A stretch of 64,000 nt of DNA, taken from Rhodobacter sp. (lineage in GTDB: Bacteria > Pseudomonadota > Alphaproteobacteria > Rhodobacterales > Rhodobacteraceae). Of this stretch, positions 49,140 through 59,041 are shown piece after piece. The position numbers and the translations under genes were made by a program. Each line of letters starts with the position of its first letter. The first letter of the stretch is position 1. The notes beneath the pieces are model-generated. The model searched no databases. It was not told the DNA's origin and saw only the letters and a list, made by a program, of their open reading frames with translations. Location of the stretch: positions 76,585 through 140,584 of the forward strand of contig JADJAB010000012.1 of NCBI GenBank assembly GCA_016704435.1, in the 5' to 3' direction.

Positions 49140-50670
49140 TGGAAATCCTTTCCAACCTCGCCATGGGGTTCGGCGTCGCGCTGACCCCCTTCACCCTGTT
49201 CCTGGCCGTCGTCGGCTGTTTTCTGGGCACCATCATCGGCGCGCTGCCGGGGCTTGGCCCGTCGAACGGCGTGGCGATCCTGATTCCGCTGGCCTTCTCG
49301 CTTGGGCTGGATGCGACGCAGGCGCTGGTGCTGCTGACCTCGGTCTATTACGGCACGATGTATGGCGGGCGGATTTCGTCGATCCTGCTGAACATCCCGG
49401 GCGATGAACCGGCGATGATGACCACGCTGGACGGCTATCCGATGGCCAAGCAGGGAAGGGCGGGCGATGCGCTGGTGATCTCGGGCGTCGCTTCGTTTGT
49501 CGGCGCCTTCATCGCCACGATCGGGCTGGTGATCATCGGGCCCTTGCTGGCGCGGATCGCCTACAAGTTCGGTCCGGCCGAGTATTTCGCGCTCTATCTG
49601 CTGGCCTTCATGACGCTGGGCGGCGTGGCGTCGAAGAACCAGGCCAAGGCGGCTTTCGCGGCCTGCCTGGGCCTGGGCATCGCCATGATCGGCATGGACA
49701 ATTCAACCGGCATGCCGCGCTTTACCGGCGGCAATCTGCACCTGATGGACGGGGTGGATTTCCTGGTCGCCATCGTCGGCCTGTTCGCCATCGCCGAGGT
49801 GTTCTTTTTCATCGAAAGCCATGGCAAGAACAGCGCCATCGGCGTCAAGCTGGGCAAGGTGACGATCCCCTGGGCCGACCTCAAGGCGACGACCGGCACC
49901 ATGCTGCGCGGCACCGGCATCGGCTTTGTCGCCGGGGTTCTGCCCGGCGCCGGGGCTTCGCTGGGGTCGTTCATGGCCTATATGGCGGAGAAATCCTTCA
50001 TCGGTTCGAAGGGCAATTTCGGCAAGGGCGACCCGCGCGGGGTGGCCGCGCCGGAGGCGGGCAACAACGCCGCGGCTGGTGGCGCGATGATCCCGATGCT
50101 GACGCTGGGCGTGCCGGGGTCTGGCACGACGGCGGTGATGCTGGCGCTTCTGATGACGCTGAACATCACCCCCGGTCCGCTCTTGTTCGCCGAACAGCCG
50201 GAAATCGTCTGGGGCCTGATCGCCAGCCTTTTCATCGCCAACATCGTGCTTCTGGTGATGAACGTGCCCCTGGTGAAGCTGTTCGTGAAGGTGCTGATGG
50301 TGCCGCCATGGGTGCTGATGCCGCTGGTCACCATGGTCAGCTTCGTCGGCATCTACTCGCTGACCGGCAGCTATTTCGACCTTCTTCTGATGGTCGGCTT
50401 CGGCGTGCTGGGCTATTTCCTGCGCAAGCTGGATGTGCCGACGGTGCCGGTGATCCTGGGCATCCTTCTGGGCATCCAGATGGAGGACAACCTGCGCCGG
50501 GCGATGGTGATCTCGGACGGCGACTGGCCATTCCTGTTTTCCTCGCCCATCTCGATCGGGCTGTGGATCGCGGCGATCCCCGGCTTCGTGGCGCCGATCT
50601 TCCTGCGCAGCGTGCTCAAGACGCCGGTCGGTGGACGACCCGTCCATGGACCAGGCGAGGAGAGACGACA
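49140..50670 (+). CDS. tctA: Tripartite tricarboxylate transporter large permease; C-terminus uncertain
   Basis: TctA-family permease of about 505 residues with eleven to twelve membrane segments. Signature blocks are ALPGLGPSNGVAILIPLAF near the N-terminus and VLPGAGASLGSFMAYMAEK in the middle, plus GVPGSGTTAVMLALLM. These repeats line the carboxylate path. The conserved part ends with LKTPVG near 50630. The uncorrected frame then runs to 50866 through the next gene, so an indel near 50625-50660 probably hides a stop just before the AtuA-like start at 50671. GGGGAGAC precedes the ATG. Confidence 0.86.
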
Positions 50671-51962
50671 ATGCCGACCCGCGTGCTGGTGCCATCGGGC
50701 GTTCTGGGCCTTGGGCTTCGACCGCAATGCGCTGGCGCGCGGGGTCGCGCTGCGCCCGACATCATCGCCATCGACGGCGGATCGACGGACAGCGGGCCGT
50801 TTTCGCTGGGGGCGGGGGAGTCGAAATATTCCCGCGCCGCGACCCGCGCGGAATGGCGCGACCTGATGCTGGCGCGGGCCGAGGCGGGCGTGCCGCTGGT
50901 GATCGGCACGGCGGGCACCTGCGGGGCGGATGCGACGGTGGACTGGATGTTCGACATCACCGCCGAGATCGCCGCCGAACTGGGGCAATCGCTGCGCATC
51001 GCCCGGCTTTATTCGGGACAGCCCGCCGGGCGGGTGATCGCGGCGCTGAAAGACGGCCCGGGGCCGAACAGGTGCAGGTCGCGCTGGAAACCGGGGCCGA
51101 TGTGGTGATCTGCGGCCGCACCACCGATACCGCCATCATCGCCGCCCTGCCGCTTTCGCGCGGTGACCACGCCGGCGCGGCCTGGCACGGCGCCAAGATC
51201 GCCGAATGCGGCGCGCTGTGTTCCACCCATCCGATGACCGGCAGCATCATGGTCGATTTCGACCAGACCGGCTTCACCGTCGAGGCGATGGCCGAAACCG
51301 CGCTCTGCACGCCGCATTCGGTCTCGGCGCATATGCTCTATGAGAATTCCGACCCCTTCCAACTGTTCGAACCCGGCGGGCATCTGGACGTGCGCGGCGC
51401 GCGCTATCAGGCCTTGGACGCGCGGCGGGTGCGGGTCGAGGGCTCGAAATGGGTGCCCGGCGCCTATACCGTCAAGCTGGAGGGTGCGCGCGCGGCGGGC
51501 TATCAGACGACCATCCTGGCCGTGCTGCGCGATCCGCATTATGTCGCCCATGCGCGGGATTGGGTGGCGGGGCTGACCGCCTTTCTGCATGGCGAGATCA
51601 GCCGCCGGATGGGTCTGGCGGCGAAGGACTATACACTGGAGTTTCGCCTGATCGGCGTCGATGCGGCACTCGGCGCGATGGAAAGCCGTCAGGGCCTGCC
51701 GGCCGAGGTGGGCGTGCTGGGCATCGTGACCGCCGACAGCCAGGCAAAAGCCTCGGAAATCGGCAAGCTGATCAACCCCTTCGTGCTGCACCACCCGCTG
51801 ACGCCAGACGAGGAACTGCCGACCTTTGCCTTTCCCTATTCCCCTGCCACCACCGACCGCGGCGCGCTCTATGAATTCGCGCTGAACCATGTGATGCGGC
51901 TGGAGGATCCGATGAGCGCCTTTCGCCTGACCGTGACCGAGGTGCCCGATGCGCGTCGCTGA
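50671..51962 (+). CDS. AtuA-like (DUF1446) protein, frameshifted
   Basis: Acyclic terpene utilisation AtuA-family protein of about 430 residues, function unproven outside terpene pathways. After MPTRVLVPSGVLGLG the family sequence reads DRNALARGVAL in an offset frame and returns at DIIAIDGGSTDSGPFSLG, so two compensating indels lie at about 50715 and 50755. Another indel near 51060 shifts to QVQVALETGADVVICGRTTD, which continues through GSIMVDFDQTGFTVEAMAET to the stop at 51962. Neighbours: tctCBA upstream and a DUF4387 gene overlapping its end. This pair is often fused or adjacent in carboxylate-utilisation clusters. Confidence 0.8.
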
Positions 51963-52246
51963 CATTGCCTTGAAAGTCCGCTCCAAGAACGCCGGGCCGT
52001 TCTGGGTGACCATCGACATTTTCTGCGGCAGGCGCCGGCCTTCAGCGCTTGTCGCGCCTGCCACACCGCCGCCAGCGCGCGCTGACCGGCACGCCCGAGC
52101 AGTTGTTGAAACGCTTCGACATCGCCGATCTGAACGTGATCAAGATCTCGTTCCCGCGGCCGGTGGTGCAGGGCAACCGCGACGACCGCGACATGCACGG
52201 CGCGCAATGGGCGCATCTTCTGGCGGAGATGGAGATTGACGCCTGA
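51949..52246 (+). CDS. DUF4387 protein, frameshifted
   Basis: Small protein of about 98 residues of the DUF4387 family, which accompanies AtuA-like proteins. The N-terminus MRVADIALKVRSKNAGPFWV and TIDIFC matches the family opening. Near 52025 the frame shifts, and the remainder reads GLQRLSRLPHRRQRALTGTP, FDIADLNVIKISFPRPVVQG and NRDDRDMHGAQ. The start overlaps the AtuA-like gene by 14 bases. Its role is unknown; it probably forms a complex or a second domain with AtuA. Confidence 0.75.
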
Positions 52247-53277
52247 CCGCAGCCTGTGGCGCAAGCGCGCGCTGACGCTGGCGATTGCCGCCTTGGGGGC
52301 TGCCGCCTTCCTGGCCCTGCACCTTCCCCTGCCCTTGCTGCTGGGGCCGATGGCGGCCTGCCTTGTCGCGGCGCTGCTGGGCACAGGGCTGGCCGACATG
52401 GGGCAGGCGGGCACCTATCTGCGCACCTTTCTGGGTCTGGCGGTGGGCGCGTCGATCACCCCCGACCTGGTCTACCGTCTGCCGGCGATGGCCGGGTCGC
52501 TGGTTTTCGTGCCGCTGTTCATCCTGGTCATCGCGGGGCTTGGCTATCCCTCTGTTCCGCAAGGTCTTCGGCTTTGACCACGCGACCGCCTGGTATGCTG
52601 CGATGCCGGGGGGCCTGCAGGACATGCTGGTGTTTGGCCAGGAAGCGGGCGGCGACGTGCGGGCGCTGTCGCTGATCCATGCGACACGGGTGCTGGCCAT
52701 CGTGACCGTGGCGCCCTTGCTGATGACCTGGCTCTGGCAGGTCGATCTGAGCCGCGCGCCGGGCCGTCCGGCGGCCGAGTCCGATCCGGTGCAGATCGTG
52801 ATCCTGCTGGCGGCGGGGCTGGCGGGCTGGAAGCTGGCGGAACGGGTGCGGCTGTTCGGAGCCTCGATCCTGGGGCCGATGATCCTGGCGGCGGCGCTGT
52901 CGCTGGCCGGCATCATCACCGCCCGTCCACCATCGGAAATGATCTGGGCGGCGCAGCTGTTCATCGGCCTCAGCGTGGGGGTGAAATACACTGGCATCAC
53001 CGCGCGCGAGATTCGCGTCGACGTCGGCGCCGGGCTGGTCTACGCGATCCTGCTGTCGCTGATCTCGCTTGGGTTCATCGAGCTGCTGACCCTGACCGGA
53101 ATCGCCCCGGGAGAAGAGGCCTTTCTGGCCTTCCTGCCCGGCGGCCAGGCCGAAATGGTGGTGATCGCGCTGATGGCCGGGGCGGACCTGGCCTTCGTGG
53201 TCAGCCACCACCTTCTGCGGGTGATCCTGGTGATCCTTTGCGCGCCCATCGCGGCGCGGCTGTTCACCCGGCGCTGA
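52236..53277 (+). CDS. AbrB-family membrane transport protein, frameshifted, TTG start
   Basis: AbrB-type integral-membrane protein (ammonia-monooxygenase-associated, duplicated fold), about 345 residues with about ten membrane segments. The repeated motif appears as MPGGLQDMLVFGQEAGGDVR in the first half and FLPGGQAEMVVIALMAGAD in the second. Near 52545-52550 one base shift separates LVIAGLGYP from LFRKVFGFDHATAWYAAMPG. The TTG at 52236 is the only plausible start, overlapping the DUF4387 end and preceded by GGAGATGGA. It ends the tct cluster and may be an alternative or export route for the same substrate. Confidence 0.8.
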
Positions 53278-53285
53278 AACGCGAA

Positions 53286-53307
53286 ACGCCGCCCCAAGGG
53301 GCGGCGT
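53286..53307. terminator. Bidirectional terminator between AbrB gene and tRNA-Ala
   Basis: A perfect palindrome with arms ACGCCGCCCC and GGGGCGGCGT around AA lies between the convergent AbrB-family gene and the leftward tRNA gene. T-rich stretches follow on both strands (GGGTTTTG rightward, GTTTCGCGTTTC leftward), suiting termination of both. Confidence 0.65.
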
Positions 53308-53323
53308 GTTCGGCGGGTTTTGT

Positions 53324-53399
<76 letters not shown>

Positions 53400-53502
53400 A
53401 CCGGGAAACCGCAGCGTTACCGCCACGATGCCGGGTATGTAGGGGAGGGCGCGGAGGCGCGCAAGTGGAAAATGCAGCCTTTTCCCCGCCCCTCGGAAAG
53501 GC

Positions 53503-53838
53503 TCAGCTTTCCTCTTCGTCGCCCGCCACGTCGGCCAGATCGTCCAGCGAGACGTTGTCGTCGGAATCGTCTTCCAGAAGATCGTCGTCGACGTCGGTAT
53601 CGTCTTCGGTAGCGGTTTCCAGCAGGTCGTCATCCGTCTCCAGATCGTCGACGACGGTCTCGTCGTCCTTCTCGGGCGCGACGCGGGCGATGACCGAGGC
53701 GGCCAGCTTGCGGCGGGCGGATTCGATATCCACCACCTCGCCCGTATAGGGGCTGACGACCGGCGTGCGGTTCAGGTCGTAAAAGCGCTTGCCGGTGGTC
53801 GGGCAGATACGCTTGGTGCCCCACTCTGCTTTGGGCAT
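53503..53838 (-). CDS. TIGR02300 (FYDLN) acidic protein
   Basis: Alphaproteobacterial protein of 111 residues. The conserved N-terminus MPKAEWGTKRICPTTGKRFY continues as DLNRTPVVSPYTGE and contains the FYDLN motif; the rest is a strongly acidic Asp/Glu-rich tail without fixed structure, repeated as VDDLETDDDLLE and VDDDLLEDDSDD. Function is unknown. It sits just upstream of tRNA-Ala in the same direction, a common arrangement in this group. Confidence 0.9.
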   Translation of the reverse strand: MPKAEWGTKRICPTTGKRFYDLNRTPVVSPYTGEVVDIESARRKLAASVIARVAPEKDDETVVDDLETDDDLLETATEDDTDVDDDLLEDDSDDNVSLDDLADVAGDEEES

Positions 53839-53957
53839 CGGTTATCCCTTCGGATGTGTCCAGAAAGCCGCCCCTTGCCACAGGCCGGGGGCAGTGTCAA
53901 AGGCTTTCGCCAAGGCGCCGGAATGGATATCACCGGGCCAGCTTTCAAGAGGTTTCC

Positions 53958-54650
53958 ATGCCTGTTTCTCTGGGCAATCCCCCGGTCGAGGTGCATCTGC
54001 GGCGTTCCGCCCAGGCGCGGCGATTCTCGCTGCGGGTGTCGCGGCTGGATGGCAAGGTGACGTTGTCGCTGCCCGCCCGCGCGCGCGAGGCCGAGGCGCT
54101 GGCCTTTCTGGCCGAGCATGAGGGCTGGCTGCGCCGCACGCTGGCCAAGATGCCGGGGGCGGAAGGGCAGCCCGTTGCCGTTGGCGCCGAGATCCCGGTC
54201 GAAGGCCGGCTTCTGCGGCTTGAACCCGGACCCGGCCGCGCGATCCGGGCCGAGGACGACCGCCTGCTGGTCCCCGGCGATCCCGCACAGGCGGGGGTGC
54301 GCGTCGCGGCCTGGCTGAAGGCGCTGGCGCGCGACCGGCTGGCGCGGGCCTCCACCCACTACGCCGGGCAGGTCGGGCGGCCCTACACCCGGCTGTCGCT
54401 GCGCGATACCCGCTCGCGCTGGGGGTCGTGCAGCCATGAGGGCAGCTTGATGTATTCCTGGCGGCTGATCATGGCGCCGCCCTCGGTGCTGGACTATGTG
54501 GCGGCGCATGAAGTGGCGCATCTGGTCGAGATGAACCATTCCGACGCCTATTGGGCCGTGGTCAGCCGGATCTGCCCCGGCTGGAAACGCCAGCGCGGCT
54601 GGCTGCATGAACGCGGGCAGGACCTGCACCGCTGGCGCTTCGGGGATTGA
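53958..54650 (+). CDS. YgjP-like zinc metallopeptidase domain protein
   Basis: Protein of 230 residues of the YgjP/DUF45 (M48-like) family. The zinc site is HEVAHLVEMNHSDAYW, containing HExxH and a downstream His. It is preceded by RLSLRDTRSRWGSCS, a family block. Catalytic activity is presumed, substrate unknown. The start at 53958 has AAGAGG five bases upstream; the frame is open earlier but without a site. It is followed 30 bases later by a GntR regulator. Confidence 0.87.
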   Translation: MPVSLGNPPVEVHLRRSAQARRFSLRVSRLDGKVTLSLPARAREAEALAFLAEHEGWLRRTLAKMPGAEGQPVAVGAEIPVEGRLLRLEPGPGRAIRAEDDRLLVPGDPAQAGVRVAAWLKALARDRLARASTHYAGQVGRPYTRLSLRDTRSRWGSCSHEGSLMYSWRLIMAPPSVLDYVAAHEVAHLVEMNHSDAYWAVVSRICPGWKRQRGWLHERGQDLHRWRFGD

Positions 54651-54680
54651 CCGCGCCTTTGGCCGGTGCTTCCCTTCGAC

Positions 54681-55331
54681 ATGCCCATCGCGCCGCGCCC
54701 GACAGACCCCAATGCCTCGGCCCATGAACGGGTCTATCGCAGCCTGCGCCTGCAGGTGATGCATGGAGAGCTGGACGCGGGTCAGGCGCTCACGCTGCGC
54801 GGCGTCGGTCGGCAATTCGGTGTCTCGATGACGCCCGCGCGCGAGGCGGTGTGGCGACTGGTGGCAGAGGGTGCGCTGACGCTGTCTTCCTCGGGGCGGG
54901 TGACGACGCCGGAACTGAGCCCCGAACGGATCGAGGAACTGGCCGCCATCCGCGCCATGCTGGAGCCGGAGATGGCCGCCCGCGCCCTGCCGCGCGCCCA
55001 TTTCGCGCTGATCGAACGGTTGAGCGCGATCAACGCCGCGAACGCCGAAGCCGTGCTGCGTCAGGATGCCGTCGCCTATGTGCGCACCAACCTGGAGTTT
55101 CACCGCACGCTTTACCTGCGCGCCCAGACGCCGGCGATGCTGGCGATGTGCGAAACGGTGTGGCTGCAGCTTGGCCCCACGATGCGCGCGCTTTACGCCC
55201 GGCTGAAACGCAACGATCTGCCCCAGCATCACCGGCTGATCCTGGCCGCTCTGAAGGCCGGGGACGAGCCGGGGCTGCGGCTGGCGGTGCGCACCGATGT
55301 GACGCAGGGATTGCGGCATCTGGCGGGGTAG
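54681..55331 (+). CDS. GntR/FadR-family transcriptional regulator
   Basis: GntR-type regulator of about 216 residues with an N-terminal winged helix-turn-helix (SLRLQVMHGELDAGQALTLR, VGRQFGVSMTPAREAVWRL) and an all-helical FCD ligand domain (IRAMLEPEMAARAL, FHRTLYLRA, QHHRLILAALKAGD). Metal-binding His and Asp are consistent with FCD proteins. An alternative GTG start at 54666 adds five residues. Its target is unknown; divergent genes are not nearby, so it may be autoregulated or act elsewhere. Confidence 0.87.
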   Translation: MPIAPRPTDPNASAHERVYRSLRLQVMHGELDAGQALTLRGVGRQFGVSMTPAREAVWRLVAEGALTLSSSGRVTTPELSPERIEELAAIRAMLEPEMAARALPRAHFALIERLSAINAANAEAVLRQDAVAYVRTNLEFHRTLYLRAQTPAMLAMCETVWLQLGPTMRALYARLKRNDLPQHHRLILAALKAGDEPGLRLAVRTDVTQGLRHLAG

Positions 55332-55432
55332 GCCGTGCGCTGGCGCACAGATGACCTTGAACCATCGGCCTTTGCGTCCGCGGCGTTTCGCCCCATCTTT
55401 TCCGCAAGAGAGTATCGTGTCAGGAGACCAAG

Positions 55433-56344
55433 ATGTCGATCCGCCCCGTTCTGGAAACCCGCCGCGCCGTGCCCCATGTCGAGGGCGCGGGCGTCAACCT
55501 GCACCGCGCCTTCGGGTTTCAGGACCCGACCGAGGCTGATCCGTTCCTGCTGTTCGACGACTTCCGCGGCGACCATCCGCGCGATTATTCGGCCGGCTTC
55601 CCCTGGCATCCGCACCGTGGGATCGAGACGATCACCTATGTTCTGGCCGGAACGGTGGAACACGGGGATTCGCTGGGAAATCGAGGGGTTCTGGGGCCGG
55701 GGTCGTTGCAGTTGATGACCGCGGGACGCGGGATCCTGCATCAGGAGATGCCGAAGGGCGACGCTCTGGGGCGGATGCACGGCTTTCAGCTCTGGGGCAA
55801 CCTGCCGCGGGCGTTGAAGATGACCGACCCGCGCTATCAGGACATTCCCGGCATCGAACTGCCAGAGGTGGGCGACGATGATGGGTCCAGTATCCGCGTG
55901 GTGATCGGCGATTATCGCGGCGTGAAAAGCCCGGTCGAAGGGATCGCCGCCGACCCGCAATACCTGGACATCTTCGTGGCTCCCGGCAAGCGCAAGACCT
56001 TCAAGGTCGACACCCGCCGCCGCGCCTTTGCCTATGTGTTTGACGGCGCCGGGGTTTTCCGGGACGCAGCGGCGCCGGAAGGGGTGTTGCTGGAAAAGGA
56101 AGTGCAGGGGCGCGAGGTGAACATCCGCGACCTTTCCGGCAACCGCACGCTGGTGCGCTTTGGTGCAGGCGACGAGGTCACGGTTCAGGCCGGGCCGGAT
56201 GGCCTGCGGTTCCTGCTGATCTCGGGCGCGCCGATTGAGGAGCCGGTGGCCTGGGCCGGGCCGATCGTGATGAACACTGAGGCCGAGTTGCGGCAGGCCT
56301 TTGCCGAGTTGCGCAACGGGACGTTCATTCAACCGGTGCATTAG
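55433..56344 (+). CDS. Pirin-family protein
   Basis: Cupin-fold pirin homologue of 303 residues. The N-terminal cupin carries the metal-binding pattern FPWHPHRGIETITYVLAGTV, with a further His (VEHGDS) and Glu in ILHQEMP. Related bacterial pirins act as quercetin dioxygenases or interact with pyruvate dehydrogenase. AGGAG lies seven to eight bases before the start. It converges on lpdA with a terminator between. Confidence 0.9.
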   Translation: MSIRPVLETRRAVPHVEGAGVNLHRAFGFQDPTEADPFLLFDDFRGDHPRDYSAGFPWHPHRGIETITYVLAGTVEHGDSLGNRGVLGPGSLQLMTAGRGILHQEMPKGDALGRMHGFQLWGNLPRALKMTDPRYQDIPGIELPEVGDDDGSSIRVVIGDYRGVKSPVEGIAADPQYLDIFVAPGKRKTFKVDTRRRAFAYVFDGAGVFRDAAAPEGVLLEKEVQGREVNIRDLSGNRTLVRFGAGDEVTVQAGPDGLRFLLISGAPIEEPVAWAGPIVMNTEAELRQAFAELRNGTFIQPVH

Positions 56345-56354
56345 GCGGGGTCTT

Positions 56355-56387
56355 TGCCGCCCCTCACGAAAGCTGCGGGGGGCGGCA
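56355..56387. terminator. Bidirectional terminator between pirin gene and lpdA
   Basis: TGCCGCCCC (56355-56363) and GGGGCGGCA (56379-56387) form a nine-base perfect stem with a 15-base loop in the 60-base gap between the convergent genes. A TCTTT sequence precedes it on the plus strand, giving AAAGA after it on the minus strand; T-runs are weak. Confidence 0.55.
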
Positions 56388-56404
56388 GGTTGCTGTGATG
56401 CGCC

Positions 56405-57793
56405 TCAGGCGTGGATCGGGCCGTCGCCGCAGGCAAGCGCGGCTTCGCGGACCGCTTCGCTATAGGTGGGGTGGGCGTGGCAAGTCAACGCAAGATCTTG
56501 GGCAGAGGCGCCGAATTCCATTGCCACGCAGACCTCGTGGATCAGATCACCGGCGGCGGGGCCGATGATATGGGCACCCAGGATGCGGTCGGTTTCCTTG
56601 TCGGCCAGGATCTTGACGAAGCCTTCGGCCTGGAACACGGCCTTCGCCCGTGCGTTGCCCATGAAGCTGAATTTGCCGACCTTGTAGGCGCGGCCCTGCT
56701 CCTTCAACTGTTCTTCCGTGGCGCCGACCGATGCGACCTCCGGCGTCGTGTATACCACGCCGGGAATGACGCCGTAGTTAACGTGACCGTGCTTGCCGGC
56801 CATGATTTCGGCAACGGCCATGCCTTCGTCTTCGGCCTTGTGGGCCAGCATCGGCCCGGCAATGGCGTCACCGATCGCATACAAGCCGTTGATATTGGTG
56901 CGGAAGTGGTCATCCGTCTTGATCGTGCCGCGCGGCCCCATTTCCACGCCCAACGCCTCCAACCCCAGGCCCGAGGTATAGGGTTTGCGGCCGGTGGCGA
57001 CGAGGACCACGTCGGCCTCGACCTCGCCCGCCGCGTCGTTCTTGCGCAGTTTCCAGGCGACTTTGGCACCCTTTTTTGTGCGTTCGACGACCTGCACAGC
57101 GGCGCCGAGGACGAATTTAAGACCTTGTTTGGCAAGGATTCTCTGGAAGCTCTTGGCGACTTCGGCGTCCATGCCGGGGGTGATCGCGTCGAGGTATTCG
57201 ACCACCGTGACCTCGGCGCCAAGGCGGGCGTAGACCGAGCCCATCTCAAGGCCGATGACGCCGGCGCCGATGACGACCATGCTCTTGGGGATCTTGGGCA
57301 GGGTCAGGGCGCCGGTGGAGGTCACGATCACCTCTTCGTCCAGGGTGATGCCCGGCAGGATGGATGCCTCGGAACCCGTTGCGATGACGATGTTTTTTGC
57401 GCTGTGGGTGTCGTCGCCGACCTTCACCTTGCCCGCCTCGGGGATGCTGCCCCAGCCTTTCAGCCAGGTGACCTTGTTCTTCTTGAACAGAAACTCGATC
57501 CCCTTGGTGTTGCCGGTCACCACGTCGTCCTTGTAGCGCAGCATGCGTTCCCAATCGACCTTTGGCTTCACCCCCATCAAGCCCATTTTCTCAAAGTTTA
57601 CATGGGCTTCGTGCAACTGGTGGGTGGCGTTCAGCATGGCTTTGGACGGGATGCAGCCGACGTTCAGGCAGGTGCCGCCAAGGGTATCGCGGCCCTCGAC
57701 GACGGCGGTGTTCAGGCCCAGTTGGGCGCAGCGGATGGCGGAAACATAGCCGCCGGGGCCTGCGCCGATGATGATCACGTCAAACTGGGCCAT
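56405..57793 (-). CDS. lpdA: Dihydrolipoyl dehydrogenase (E3)
   Basis: FAD- and NAD-dependent E3 of 462 residues, the shared oxidoreductase of 2-oxo-acid dehydrogenase complexes. FAD motif VIIIGAGPGGYVSAIRCAQ, redox disulfide GGTCLNVGCIPSK (Cys42/Cys47), NAD motif VVIGAGVIGLEMGSVYARLG, FAD ribityl-site YAIGDAIAGPMLAHKAEDEG and the active-site HAHPTYSE near the C-terminus. Intact; the start at 57793 has AAAGGAA upstream. It is downstream of sucB and sucA in the same direction, as expected for 2-oxoglutarate dehydrogenase. Confidence 0.95.
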   Translation of the reverse strand: MAQFDVIIIGAGPGGYVSAIRCAQLGLNTAVVEGRDTLGGTCLNVGCIPSKAMLNATHQLHEAHVNFEKMGLMGVKPKVDWERMLRYKDDVVTGNTKGIEFLFKKNKVTWLKGWGSIPEAGKVKVGDDTHSAKNIVIATGSEASILPGITLDEEVIVTSTGALTLPKIPKSMVVIGAGVIGLEMGSVYARLGAEVTVVEYLDAITPGMDAEVAKSFQRILAKQGLKFVLGAAVQVVERTKKGAKVAWKLRKNDAAGEVEADVVLVATGRKPYTSGLGLEALGVEMGPRGTIKTDDHFRTNINGLYAIGDAIAGPMLAHKAEDEGMAVAEIMAGKHGHVNYGVIPGVVYTTPEVASVGATEEQLKEQGRAYKVGKFSFMGNARAKAVFQAEGFVKILADKETDRILGAHIIGPAAGDLIHEVCVAMEFGASAQDLALTCHAHPTYSEAVREAALACGDGPIHA

Positions 57794-57879
57794 GGGTCGG
57801 ATTCCTTTGGATTTCCTAGTGCTGCAAACCGTCTGGCAAGCGTATGGCAAACGTCTGGCAAGTTCTCCGGGCTTTCGGG

Positions 57880-58277
57880 TCAGATCAGGGCGGCGATCAG
57901 CATCGTCAGGGTGGCAAGAAGGCCAACCCCGAAGATGGCAGAGCGCCAGGGGCGCCAGCCGAAGGCATAGGCGGGAACGTAGACGACGCGGGCCGCAAAG
58001 AACACCCATGCGGCGATTTGCGTCACCATGCTGGACTGGCCCGGAGAGGGTGACCACGACCACGGCGAGGGTGAACAGGATCAGCGCCTCGAAATGGTTG
58101 TTGAAGGCGCGCTGCAGGCGGGCGGTGCGGGTGGTCAACTGCCGCGTCGGCGGGCGGTCGCGGGCCGAGGACGTGTAGCCGGTGCCAAGCTCCAGGTTCG
58201 CCGGGAGGGCGAAGAGGGCGAACTGGACGGCTTGCAGGAGGCCGCAGAGGGCGAGGGCGGTGAGTTCGGGGGGTCAT
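57880..58277 (-). CDS. MAPEG-family membrane protein, frameshifted
   Basis: Four-span membrane protein of about 132 residues of the MAPEG family. Rejoined, it reads TALALCGLLQAVQFALFAL, RTARLQRAFNNHFEALILF, and WVFFAARVVYVPAYAFGW. The NHFE region is the MAPEG hallmark. Two homopolymer errors break it: six Cs instead of five right after ATGACC, and GGG instead of GG near LSG about 58035-58045. The C-terminus ends with LTMLIAALI at 57880. Eukaryotic homologues are glutathione-using enzymes; bacterial role unclear. Confidence 0.75.
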
Positions 58278-58341
58278 GGCAGCGCTTTTGAGGTCTTTGA
58301 TCAGCCGGAGGGTCGAGAAGGCGCTGGCTTCATCCAACGTG

Positions 58342-58500
58342 TTACCGCCGCGCGGTCAGAAAGATCGTTTGCGCCGCAAAGGCGGGGTCGAGGACGGCGT
58401 CGATGGCGTCTTTCGCCGGGGCCTCTTGAACGGGCGCATCCTGAGCGGCGGCGGGCAGCGCGAGGACCAGGGCAAGGGGCAGGGCGAAAAGGCGGGTCAT
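58342..58500 (-). CDS. Small secreted or periplasmic protein
   Basis: A 52-residue ORF starting MTRLFALPLALVLALPAAAQ, a clear Sec signal peptide cleaved near AAAQD, leaving about 32 residues (APVQEAPAKDAIDAVLDPAF...). AAGGA lies eight bases before the chosen start; an in-frame ATG nine bases upstream is possible. No family recognised. It lies between the MAPEG gene and a small ORF, in the direction of the suc genes. Confidence 0.5.
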   Translation of the reverse strand: MTRLFALPLALVLALPAAAQDAPVQEAPAKDAIDAVLDPAFAAQTIFLTARR

Positions 58501-58808
58501 CGGGGGCATCCTTTGGTCAGGGGTCAGGTAGGAGCGGCCGAATTCGTGGACGTCGGGGGCGAGGTGGCCCATTACACGCGGCAAGCGGGTTTGCGGGACC
58601 AGGGGGGGTTCCGGGGCGGAGGCGGTCCAGCCCACCATGCCATTTGCTTGGTTGGCGGAACTGACCATGTTTAGCTGAGAACTGTTCCAGATTGCTATTC
58701 GGCACAATATCAAGGGGTGATGGCATCGTTGGTGCTGGATCGGGCGGCTCCCGCGGTCATGTGCGGGCCACATCCGAAGACACATCAAAAATGCATCATA
58801 TGTGCCCC

Positions 58809-58991
58809 TCAGCAGTCTCGCAGGTGAAGAACGACGCCCCCACCGAAAGCAAGGCCATTATAGCTCGCCGCTGCGACCATGCCAAAGCAGAAGAAAATCA
58901 CAGCCGAGATATAGATTTTGACCATGCGAAGCCTCAACTTTCTCCAGAAGTAGCTCACCTTGCTCAGCGAGTCGCGAGAGACCTGCCTCAT
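58809..58991 (-). CDS. Possible small membrane protein
   Basis: A 60-residue ORF starting MRQVSRDSLSKVSYFWRKLR, with one predicted membrane span (IYISAVIFFCFGMVAAASYN). The surrounding 58.65-59.03 kb is clearly richer in A and T than its neighbours. No homologue is recognised. It could be real or chance. No other coding sequence is supported in the 541 bases between the small secreted protein and sucB. Confidence 0.35.
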   Translation of the reverse strand: MRQVSRDSLSKVSYFWRKLRLRMVKIYISAVIFFCFGMVAAASYNGLAFGGGVVLHLRDC

Positions 58992-59041
58992 GTCCTGCTC
59001 ACCCCGAAGGCCCGAGCCTGATTTCTGCCCACGGGGCTTCC

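Noticed and set aside
58692..59021. Plus-strand 109-codon open frame in the AT-richer region
   Set aside because: No ribosome site, no recognisable domain, and it overlaps the more plausible small membrane ORF on the other strand.
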